DNA of 6,718 nt from DATLZM01 sp035559315 (GTDB taxonomy: Bacteria > Actinomycetota > UBA4738 > HRBIN12), in the NCBI GenBank assembly GCA_035559315.1, contig DATMBJ010000139.1:1-6718 (forward strand). Direction: 5' to 3'. A program made the translations under genes and the position numbers. Positions 1-5,275 of this stretch are shown here, in pieces. Numbering within the stretch: position 1 is the stretch's first letter; every line of letters starts with the position of its first letter. Under the pieces are notes generated by a model. The model did no database searches. It saw only the letters and a list, made by a program, of their open reading frames with translations, and had not been told where the DNA came from.

Positions 1-261
1 CGCGACCGAGAGGACCTTCTTCGCCTGCTCCTGGCCGATCACGTAGTCATCGAGGAACGCGTAGATCTCGGCGGGCTTGGGGAGCTCGTCGAGCTTGAGC
101 TCGGAGGTCTCGGAGAGCTCCTCCTCGATGATCTCGTTGCAGAGGTCGATGCACTCGTCGCAGATGTACACGCCGGGGCCGGCGATCAGCTTCTTCACCT
201 GCTTCTGGCTCTTCCCGCAGAACGAGCACTTCAGCAGGTCCGAGTCGCCGAACTTCGCCAT
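1..261 (-). CDS. clpX: ATP-dependent protease ATP-binding subunit ClpX, N-terminal part (runs off the window)
   Basis: ClpX is the hexameric AAA+ unfoldase that recognises tagged cytoplasmic proteins and threads them into ClpP. Only the first 87 codons are present; the Walker motifs and the rest of the ATPase lie beyond base 1. The visible part is the zinc-binding domain with four cysteines at residues 12, 15, 34 and 37 (CSFC and CDEC), which dimerises and binds adaptors and substrates. It is followed by the acidic linker and the conserved LDELPKPAEI and YVIGQ segments that open the AAA+ module. The ATG at 261 is chosen because MAKFGDSDLLKCSFCGKS matches the family start. A G-rich sequence (272-279 on the minus strand) sits 10 nt upstream as a weak ribosome binding site. 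It lies 60 bp downstream of clpP in the same direction, so it is probably co-transcribed or partly coupled through the intervening hairpin. Identity is clear. Confidence 0.97.
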   Translation of the reverse strand, partial: MAKFGDSDLLKCSFCGKSQKQVKKLIAGPGVYICDECIDLCNEIIEEELSETSELKLDELPKPAEIYAFLDDYVIGQEQAKKVLSVA

Positions 262-291
262 CGCCGCCGTTCCACCCCCGTCGGGAACCGA

Positions 292-313
292 CCGGCCGGG
301 CCGCCCCGGCCGG
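292..313 (-). repeat. Perfect 9-bp GC hairpin between clpP and clpX
   Basis: CCGGCCGGG at 292-300 and CCCGGCCGG at 305-313 are exact reverse complements around a 4-nt loop. In the clpP-clpX transcript this folds into an all-GC stem of nine pairs. There is no T tract after it on the minus strand, so it is not a canonical intrinsic terminator. A smaller stem (280-284 with 288-292, 3-nt loop) abuts it and shares base 292, so the two cannot both form completely. Plausible roles are attenuation between clpP and clpX, RNA processing or 3'-end stabilisation. The role is inference; the structure is seen directly. Confidence 0.6.
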
Positions 314-321
314 CGCCGATG

Positions 322-963
322 CTACACCCCGCCGGCCGCCGCTGCAGCCAGCTCGGCCGCGACCTCCTTCCGGCTCGTGATCACGTCGTCGATGATCCCG
401 TACTCCTTCGCCTCGGCCGCCGTCAGGATGAAGTCCCGGTCGGTGTCCTTCGACACCTTCTCCAGGGGCTGCCCGGTGTGCCGGGCCAGGATCTCGTCCA
501 GGAGCTTCCGGTACCGCAGGATCTCGCGGGCCTGGATCTCGATGTCCACGGCCTGCCCCTGGGCCCCGCCGTGGGGCTGGTGCAGGAGGATCCGGGCGTG
601 GGGCAGCGCGAACCGCTTCCCCTTCGCGCCGGCCGCGAGCAGCACCGCGGCCGCCGACGCCGCCTGGCCCATGCAGATCGTGGAGACGTCGGGCTTGATG
701 TACTGCATCGTGTCGTAGATCGCGAACAGCGCGGTGATCTCGCCGCCCGGCGAGTTGATGTAGAGGTGGATGTCCTTGTCGGGATCCTCGCTCTCCAGGT
801 GGAGGAGCTGGGCCATGACGAGGTTCGCGACGGTGTCGTCGATCGGGGTCCCCAGGAACACGATCCGCTCCTTGAGGAGCCGCGAGTAGATGTCGAACGA
901 GCGCTCGCCGCGGCTCGTCTGCTCGATCACCACGGGAACGAGGTAGTCGTCGATCCGGTTCAC
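322..963 (-). CDS. clpP: ATP-dependent Clp protease proteolytic subunit ClpP
   Basis: ClpP is the serine peptidase that forms the tetradecameric chamber of ClpXP in the cytoplasm. The 213-residue product has the usual length. The catalytic triad is Ser103 (in GQAASAAA), His128 (in RILLHQPHGGAQGQ) and Asp177 (in DTDRDF); the His-to-Asp spacing of 49 equals that of E. coli ClpP. The oxyanion-hole loop INSPGGEI is at 70-77. GQAASAAAVLLAAG resembles actinobacterial ClpP2 rather than the proteobacterial GQAASMGAFLL. No second clpP lies beside it, unlike the clpP1-clpP2 pairs of mycobacteria and streptomycetes. The start is GTG at 963: its first bases overlap the tig stop as GTGA, and a GGAGG lies 7 nt upstream, so translation is probably coupled to tig. 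The C-terminus ends in an alanine-rich tail (AAELAAAAAGGV). Confidence 0.97.
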   Translation of the reverse strand: MNRIDDYLVPVVIEQTSRGERSFDIYSRLLKERIVFLGTPIDDTVANLVMAQLLHLESEDPDKDIHLYINSPGGEITALFAIYDTMQYIKPDVSTICMGQAASAAAVLLAAGAKGKRFALPHARILLHQPHGGAQGQAVDIEIQAREILRYRKLLDEILARHTGQPLEKVSKDTDRDFILTAAEAKEYGIIDDVITSRKEVAAELAAAAAGGV

Positions 964-2324
964 GGTTCTGCCTCCGATGGGGTTGGTCCGGAGGGAGCGT
1001 CGTCCTCGGCAGCCACAGGGGCCCGCCCGGGCGTTTCGCCCTCCGATGCGATCTCGGCGTGCTCCACCAGCAGGTCGAGCGCCTTCGATCGGATGATATC
1101 ACCGGCCAGCGTCACGATCTGGCCGGTCCGGTCCAGGGTGGCCGCCACCTCCTTCGGGTCGCGGCCCAGGGAGGCGGCGATCGCCGCGATCTCCCGCCCC
1201 AGCTCCTCGGCCGTGACCTGGATCCCCTCCTGCCGGGCCACGGCCTCGAGCACGAGGTCGGCCACGATGGCCCGGACCGCGTGGGCCCGCGCGTCGGCCC
1301 GGAACCGCAGCTCGTCCCAGCCCTGGGCCCCGAGCACCTCCCCGATCGTGAGCCCCATCCGGGCCGCCCGCTCCCTGGCCGCCTCCACCCGGCGCTCGGT
1401 CTCCTCGTCCACCAGGCGCTCCGGGAGCTCCACGTCGACCCGCTCCACGAGCGCCTGGAGGACCCGGTCCCGCACGGCCCGGTCAGCCTCCCGTTCCTTC
1501 GCCGCCCGGAGCTTGTCCCGCAGGTCCGCCCGGAGCTCCTCGAGCGTGTCGAACTCCGAGGCGGTCCGGGCGAAGTCGTCGTCGGCGGGCGGCAGGCGCT
1601 TCGCCTTCACCTCCTTGAGCAGGACGGTGAAGGAGACCTCCTGGCCGGCGCGCTCCCCGAACCCCTCGGGGAGCACCTGGTTGAACCGGAGGATGTCCCC
1701 GGCCCGCTTGCCCTCGAGCTCCTCGTCGAGCCTGGGGCCGAACTCCCCCCGCCCCACCTCGTAGAGGTAGCCCGGGCGGGTGGCCTCGGGGACCTCCTCC
1801 TCGTGCACCGTGGCCCGGATGTCGGCCACGACGTAGTCGCCCCTCCGGACGGGCCGGGAGACCACCTCGAGCTCGGCGAACCGGTCCCGGAGCCGGTCCA
1901 CCATCTCGTCCACCTCGGCCTCGGAGACCTCCACCCTCGGTCGCTCCACCCGGATCCCCTTGTACCCCTCGAGCGTGAGGCGGGGCCGGACCTCCACCTC
2001 GGCGGTGAAGACCAGCGGCTTGCCCTCCTCGACCTGCTCGAGGGAGATGTCGGGGCTCGCGATCGGGGCCAGCTCGTGCTCCCGGAGCGCGCGCTCGTAG
2101 TAGGTCGGGACGGCGTCGGAGAGGAACTCCTCGAGGACCGCGTCCCGCCCCACCTTGGCGTCGATCACCTTCCGGGGGACCTTCCCCTTGCGGAACCCCG
2201 GGATCCTGACCTGCTCGGCGATCCGGCGGTAGGCGGCGTCCAGGTCCCGCCCGAACTCCTCGGGCGGCACCTGGACCTTCAGCCGCACGCGGTGCTTCGC
2301 GGTCTCCTCGAGCGTGGTCTCCAT
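960..2324 (-). CDS. tig: Trigger factor (ribosome-associated chaperone and peptidyl-prolyl isomerase)
   Basis: Trigger factor docks beside the ribosomal exit tunnel and shields nascent chains. The 454-residue product shows the three family regions. The N-terminal ribosome-binding domain carries the signature GFRKGKVP at 43-50, the same position as in E. coli. An FKBP-type isomerase region spans roughly 158-240 (VRRGDYVVADI through FTVLLKEVK). The rest is the helical C-terminal chaperone domain. The last 28 residues are an acidic, proline-rich tail (SEGETPGRAPVAAEDDAPS and onward) of low complexity. The ATG at 2324 is chosen because METTLEETAKHRVRLKVQV matches the family start; the frame stays open to about 2678, but that extension overlaps the divergent phosphatase gene and has no family resemblance. 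There is no Shine-Dalgarno sequence before the ATG, while a TAAGCT hexamer ends 8 nt upstream, which suggests a leaderless mRNA. It is the first gene of the tig-clpP-clpX unit. Confidence 0.97.
   Translation of the reverse strand: METTLEETAKHRVRLKVQVPPEEFGRDLDAAYRRIAEQVRIPGFRKGKVPRKVIDAKVGRDAVLEEFLSDAVPTYYERALREHELAPIASPDISLEQVEEGKPLVFTAEVEVRPRLTLEGYKGIRVERPRVEVSEAEVDEMVDRLRDRFAELEVVSRPVRRGDYVVADIRATVHEEEVPEATRPGYLYEVGRGEFGPRLDEELEGKRAGDILRFNQVLPEGFGERAGQEVSFTVLLKEVKAKRLPPADDDFARTASEFDTLEELRADLRDKLRAAKEREADRAVRDRVLQALVERVDVELPERLVDEETERRVEAARERAARMGLTIGEVLGAQGWDELRFRADARAHAVRAIVADLVLEAVARQEGIQVTAEELGREIAAIAASLGRDPKEVAATLDRTGQIVTLAGDIIRSKALDLLVEHAEIASEGETPGRAPVAAEDDAPSGPTPSEAEP
971..975 (-). 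promoter_or_regulatory. Ribosome binding site of clpP
   Basis: GGAGG on the minus strand lies 7 nt before the GTG start of clpP, inside the last codons of tig. It decides the start codon: the GTG overlaps the tig TGA as GTGA, an arrangement typical of translational coupling. Confidence 0.8.
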
Positions 2325-2332
2325 CCACGACG

Positions 2333-2338
2333 AGCTTA
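2333..2338 (-). promoter_or_regulatory. Candidate -10 element of the tig promoter (leaderless)
   Basis: Read on the minus strand this is TAAGCT, matching the TAnnnT consensus of housekeeping sigma factors. Eight nucleotides separate it from the tig ATG, so transcription would begin at or next to the start codon. This fits the absence of a ribosome binding site. No clear -35 hexamer is visible, which is common in GC-rich actinobacterial promoters. Confidence 0.5.
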
Positions 2339-2363
2339 GCCGACCTCCGGGCGAGCGACCCTG

Positions 2364-2369
2364 TACGCT
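2364..2369 (+). promoter_or_regulatory. Candidate -10 element of the phosphatase promoter (leaderless)
   Basis: TACGCT fits TAnnnT and lies 7 nt before the GTG at 2377. The placement would put the transcription start at the first base of the start codon, and no Shine-Dalgarno sequence is present. It is arranged back to back with the tig -10 element, 25 bp away on the other strand. No convincing -35 is seen. Confidence 0.5.
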
Positions 2370-2376
2370 CCCCGGC

Positions 2377-3264
2377 GTGCTCGAGCGGGAGCTCTCCCTC
2401 GCCCACGCCATGGCCGACCGGGCGGCCGAGATCGCCCTGCGGTGGTTCCGGGCGGCGGACCTCGAGGTCCGGGCGAAGGCCGACCGGAGCCCGGTGACCG
2501 AGGCGGACCTCGCGATCGAGCGGATGGTCCGGGAGGAGGTGGCCCGGGCCTTCCCGGGGGACCGGGTGGTCGGCGAGGAGGGGGGCGGCCTCGAGGGGTG
2601 GCGCCGGGGCCGGGCCTGGATCGTCGACCCCATCGACGGGACGAAGAACTTCGCCGACGGCGTCCAGCTCTGGTCCACGCTGATCGCGCTGGCGGTGGAG
2701 GGACGGGTCGTGCTCGGGGTGGTCTCGCTCCCGGGGATCGGGGAGCGCTACGAGGCGCTCCGGGGGGGCGGCGCCCGCCTGAACGGCCAGCCCATCTCGG
2801 TCTCCTCGACGGAGCGCCTGGCCGACGCCTTCGTCCTGTTCTCGAGCCTCGAGGGGTGGCTGACGGGTGCGGCGGCCGAGGGGGTCCTCGGGCTCCTCCG
2901 GGGGTCCCGCCGCTCCCGCGGGTTCGGCGACGCCTGGAGCCACATGCTGGTCGCGCGGGGGGCGGCCGACGCGATGTTCGAGCGCGAGCTGGCCCTCTGG
3001 GACTGGGCGGCGATCCAGGTCGTCGTGGAGGAGGCCGGCGGGCGCATCACCCAGCTCGACGGGCGGCCCCTCGAGCACGGCGGCAGCGCGGTCTCGACGA
3101 ACGGCCGGATCCACGACCAGGTCCTGGCCCGCCTGGCGCCGACCGGGGAGCGCGCGCCCGCCGACCGGGCCGGGGCCTCGGGCGGCCCCGGTCAGCCCGG
3201 TCGGTCCGTCCGCTCGCCCCGCTGGCCCGCCCCGCCCAGCTCGGGGATCCGCTCCCCGACGTAG
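2377..3264 (+). CDS. hisN: HisN-type histidinol-phosphatase / inositol monophosphatase family protein
   Basis: This is a Mg2+-dependent phosphatase of the inositol-monophosphatase fold. The metal-site motifs are all present: GEEGG at 66-70, WIVDPIDGTKNF at 81-92 (Asp84, Asp87) and LWDWAAIQVVVEEAGGRI at 207-224 (Asp209). The segment GFGDAWSHMLVARGAAD before the last motif resembles HisN enzymes, which remove phosphate from L-histidinol phosphate in histidine synthesis. Substrate choice within the family is hard to read from sequence, so the symbol is tentative. GTG at 2377 is preferred: the protein then begins VLERELSLAHAMADRAAEIA, as the family does, and a -10-like element sits 7 nt upstream. 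A GTG at 2314 would overlap tig. The catalytic fold ends near residue 253; the last 40 or so residues are Pro/Arg/Gly-rich, and their final stretch is encoded over the end of the convergent Rieske gene. No other histidine gene is in view. Confidence 0.88.
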   Translation: MLERELSLAHAMADRAAEIALRWFRAADLEVRAKADRSPVTEADLAIERMVREEVARAFPGDRVVGEEGGGLEGWRRGRAWIVDPIDGTKNFADGVQLWSTLIALAVEGRVVLGVVSLPGIGERYEALRGGGARLNGQPISVSSTERLADAFVLFSSLEGWLTGAAAEGVLGLLRGSRRSRGFGDAWSHMLVARGAADAMFERELALWDWAAIQVVVEEAGGRITQLDGRPLEHGGSAVSTNGRIHDQVLARLAPTGERAPADRAGASGGPGQPGRSVRSPRWPAPPSSGIRSPT

Positions 3265-4388
3265 CGGCGGATGTCGAGCGAGAGGTCCTCCATCGGCGCG
3301 TAGTAGCCGAAGCGGAACGGCCGGGCCGACATCCCCGCCTGGACCGCCTCGCAGATCCGCCAGTCCTGGCGGTTCACCAGGTCCCAGAAGCCGACCGCGT
3401 CCGAGGGGTCGAAGCCCGGGCTTCGCATCTCCTCGGGCTCGAAGAGGAAGTCGCAGTCGATCCGGGTCCTGGTGGGTCCCTCCGGCCACAGGGCGAACGC
3501 CGCGACGTGGTCCGGGGAGAGGCTCACCATCAGGTTCGGGTAGATGAGCTCGCCCTTGTGCCGGTCCCGTTCCTCGGGCGCGAGCTCGGGGAACGGCCGG
3601 CGGGCCGAGGTGCCGGTGAACGTGAACGTCCACGCCCCCCGCCGGTGCGGCACGCCCCGCTCCCAGTCCAGCCCGGCGCCCCCGCGCTCCTTGAACGCGG
3701 GGACCAGTTCGCACAGCTCCGGGTGGACGGGGCCGCAGTGGTAGCACTCGTTGTAGTTCTCGACGATCACCTTCCAGTTCGCCGCGACCTCGTAGGACAG
3801 GCGCCGGGCGGTCCGGAGGCGGGCGAGGGGGTAGCGGGCGATCCGCGCGGGGATCGGCCCCAGCTGCTCGGCGAGGGACCGGGTGGGATGGCCCCCGAGG
3901 TGGACGAAGACGAACCCGCCCCAGACGTCGAGGGGCACCTCGTAGAGCGAGAGGTCCTCCTTCCGCAGCCCGTGGCGCTCGTCCAGGAACGGCGCGTTCC
4001 GGAGCCGGCCGTCGAGGCCGTAGGTCCAGGCGTGGTAGGGGCACACGATGGATCCGCGGAACCGCCCGGCGGGCCGCGGTCGGTCGCAGGGCGGCGGGTC
4101 GTCGAGGACCAGGCGGGACCCGCGGTGCCGGCAGACGTCGTGGAAGGCGCGGAGACGCCCGTCCTTCCCCCGGACGACGATCAGCCGCTCCCCGATGGGT
4201 TCGACGACCAGGAACTCGCCCGGCCGCTCCAGCGCTTCCTCGCGCCCCACGCACAACCACTCGGCCCGGAAGATCCGCTCCCGCTCGAGCTCGTGGAACG
4301 CCTCCGAGACGTAGGCCTCGCGGGGGAGGGTCCGCTCGAGGCCACCGGCGGTTGCCCCCGGGTCCACGTTCCCCCTAATCTCGACCAT
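3192..4388 (-). CDS. Rieske [2Fe-2S] mononuclear iron oxygenase, alpha subunit (ring-hydroxylating or quaternary-amine type)
   Basis: This is the terminal oxygenase of a Rieske non-heme iron system: electrons pass from a reductase to the [2Fe-2S] cluster and then to a mononuclear iron that activates O2. The Rieske ligands are Cys86 and His88 (CRHRG) and Cys116 and His119 (CPYHAW). The catalytic iron site is NYNECYHCGPVH with His217 and His222, and Asp342 in NRQDWRICE is the likely third ligand. The bridging residue before the first His is Glu214, not the Asp of naphthalene-dioxygenase-like enzymes; carnitine monooxygenase CntA has such a Glu. At 398 residues the length is normal. No beta subunit, ferredoxin or reductase lies nearby, so it is probably a homo-oligomer served by an electron donor encoded elsewhere. 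Substrate is unknown. ATG at 4388 is used although no ribosome binding site precedes it; GTG at 4367 is an alternative. The divergent tetR gene is its probable regulator. Confidence 0.92.
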   Translation of the reverse strand: MVEIRGNVDPGATAGGLERTLPREAYVSEAFHELERERIFRAEWLCVGREEALERPGEFLVVEPIGERLIVVRGKDGRLRAFHDVCRHRGSRLVLDDPPPCDRPRPAGRFRGSIVCPYHAWTYGLDGRLRNAPFLDERHGLRKEDLSLYEVPLDVWGGFVFVHLGGHPTRSLAEQLGPIPARIARYPLARLRTARRLSYEVAANWKVIVENYNECYHCGPVHPELCELVPAFKERGGAGLDWERGVPHRRGAWTFTFTGTSARRPFPELAPEERDRHKGELIYPNLMVSLSPDHVAAFALWPEGPTRTRIDCDFLFEPEEMRSPGFDPSDAVGFWDLVNRQDWRICEAVQAGMSARPFRFGYYAPMEDLSLDIRRYVGERIPELGGAGQRGERTDRPG

Positions 4389-4409
4389 CGGTCACGAACG
4401 GCGCGACCG
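4389..4409. promoter_or_regulatory. Candidate TetR operator: 21-bp imperfect palindrome between the Rieske gene and tetR
   Basis: The pattern is CGGTC-N-CG-N5-CG-N-GACCG: seven of ten base pairs are symmetric about the central base, and the five outermost pairs are perfect. It directly abuts the Rieske start codon, in the 77-bp gap shared with the divergent TetR gene. TetR-family repressors usually bind such palindromes near their own gene. Binding is inferred. Confidence 0.5.
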
Positions 4410-4465
4410 GCATCTCGGGTGCCTTCCTACCACGTCGGGAACGGGAGAGGGAGGGACGGGCCGCC

Positions 4466-5221
4466 ATGGTGGATGACCAGAGGTCACGCAGCGAGCGAGC
4501 CGAGGAGAAGCGGCGGCGGATCGTCGAGGTCGCCATGCGCCACTTCGCCGAGCGCGGCTACCAGGGCACCCGGGTGGAGGACATCGCCCGCGAGCTCGGG
4601 ATCGCCAAGGGGTCGATCTTCCAGCACTTCGGGAGCAAGTCGGGGCTGTTCCTCGCCTGCTACGAGCGGGCCGTCCTCTCCCTCCCCGCGTGGCTCGACG
4701 CCCCCGAGGAGGTCGTCGAGGACGGGTTCTTCGCGGTCCTGGGCTACTGGCTCCAGCGCACCGAGCACCTGGTCCGGGAGGACTGGGTGCCGAACCGGGT
4801 GACGCTGATCGGCAACTACGGGACCGACCTCCGCCTCAAGCGCGACATCAACCGGTTCCTGCTCTCGGAGGATCCGTACGGCACGCTGGACTTCGTCGAG
4901 TACGGGATCCGCCGCGGCGAGGTCCGCGACGACCTCGACCTCGACCTCGTGGTCTCGATCGTGGACTGGCTCGCCGAGCGGTTCCAGGACGCGATCGTGG
5001 CCGAGGAGCTGGATCCGGGGCTCTTCCACCGCGCCCGGGACGACCCGGCCCGCAGGCAGCGCCGGATCGAGCAGTTCATCGAGCTGGTCCGCGCGGCGAT
5101 CGGCGCGCCGGCGCCCGCGCAGCGGGACGGGGAGGCCTCCGGTGAGCCCCATCGCCGGGCGCCGGCGTCCGGCCCCGGCGCCGCCCGCCCGGGGGAAACC
5201 GCCGCCCGCCCCCGCCCGTAG
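4466..5221 (+). CDS. TetR/AcrR family transcriptional regulator
   Basis: This is a dimeric DNA-binding repressor, cytoplasmic, responding to an unknown small ligand. The N-terminal TetR helix-turn-helix spans about residues 16-62: RRRIVEVAMRHFAERGYQGT followed by RVEDIARELGIAKGSIFQHF, the latter containing the recognition helix, then SKSGLF. Residues from about 70 to 212 form the variable all-helical ligand and dimer domain, which I cannot assign to a named subfamily. The last 40 residues are low-complexity (Ala/Pro/Arg/Gly); this is longer than usual for the family and possibly disordered. The ATG at 4466 is supported by GGAGGG 10 nt upstream at 4450-4455. It diverges from the Rieske oxygenase across 77 bp holding a palindrome, so it probably controls that gene and itself. 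Control of the downstream CHRD gene by read-through is possible but less supported. Confidence 0.94.
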   Translation: MVDDQRSRSERAEEKRRRIVEVAMRHFAERGYQGTRVEDIARELGIAKGSIFQHFGSKSGLFLACYERAVLSLPAWLDAPEEVVEDGFFAVLGYWLQRTEHLVREDWVPNRVTLIGNYGTDLRLKRDINRFLLSEDPYGTLDFVEYGIRRGEVRDDLDLDLVVSIVDWLAERFQDAIVAEELDPGLFHRARDDPARRQRRIEQFIELVRAAIGAPAPAQRDGEASGEPHRRAPASGPGAARPGETAARPRP

Positions 5222-5231
5222 TACCCGCGGA

Positions 5232-5256
5232 CCTGCCCGCAGGGGAACTGCCCGCA
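5232..5256. repeat. Short palindrome and 9-bp direct repeat upstream of the CHRD gene
   Basis: CTGCCCGCA occurs at 5233-5241 and again at 5248-5256, 15 bp apart. The first copy is also part of the palindrome CCTGC-CC-GCAGG at 5232-5243. The pair lies in the 54-bp gap between tetR and the CHRD gene, just before the ribosome binding site. It could be a regulator site, but in such GC-rich DNA short repeats arise easily. No clear -10 element was seen in this gap. Confidence 0.35.
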
Positions 5257-5262
5257 CGGCGG

Positions 5263-5270
5263 AAAGGAGG
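5263..5270 (+). promoter_or_regulatory. Strong ribosome binding site of the CHRD gene
   Basis: AAAGGAGG, a near-perfect match to the 16S anti-Shine-Dalgarno sequence, lies 5 nt before the ATG at 5276. It is the strongest such site in the window and fixes the start codon of the secreted protein. Confidence 0.85.
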
Positions 5271-5275
5271 GGGGC

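Noticed and set aside
319..2339. Long plus-strand open frames opposite clpP and tig
   Set aside because: They are antisense to highly conserved clpP and tig sequences and show no start signal or family resemblance.
2314..2376. Upstream GTG start for the phosphatase
   Set aside because: It would overlap the start of tig and the proposed promoters, and the added 21 residues do not resemble the family. GTG 2377 fits both the protein and the -10 element.
2325..2678. 5' extension of the tig reading frame
   Set aside because: The frame is open, but the extension lies antisense to the conserved phosphatase N-terminus, lacks similarity to trigger factor, and the family start METTLEE is at 2324.
1483..4260. 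A 925-codon open frame on the minus strand spanning tig, the phosphatase and the Rieske gene
   Set aside because: It runs out of frame or antisense to three genes with clear family motifs. Its translation is Gly/Pro/Arg-rich without domain features, as expected for a GC-rich shadow frame.
2442..4802. A 786-codon open frame on the plus strand
   Set aside because: It overlaps the phosphatase and tetR out of frame and is antisense to the Rieske gene. It has no recognisable motif and a repetitive Arg/Gly/Pro composition.
5244..5249. GGAACT as a possible ECF-sigma -35 element upstream of the CHRD gene
   Set aside because: At the usual spacing the -10 would fall in the ribosome binding site, which would remove that site from the transcript.
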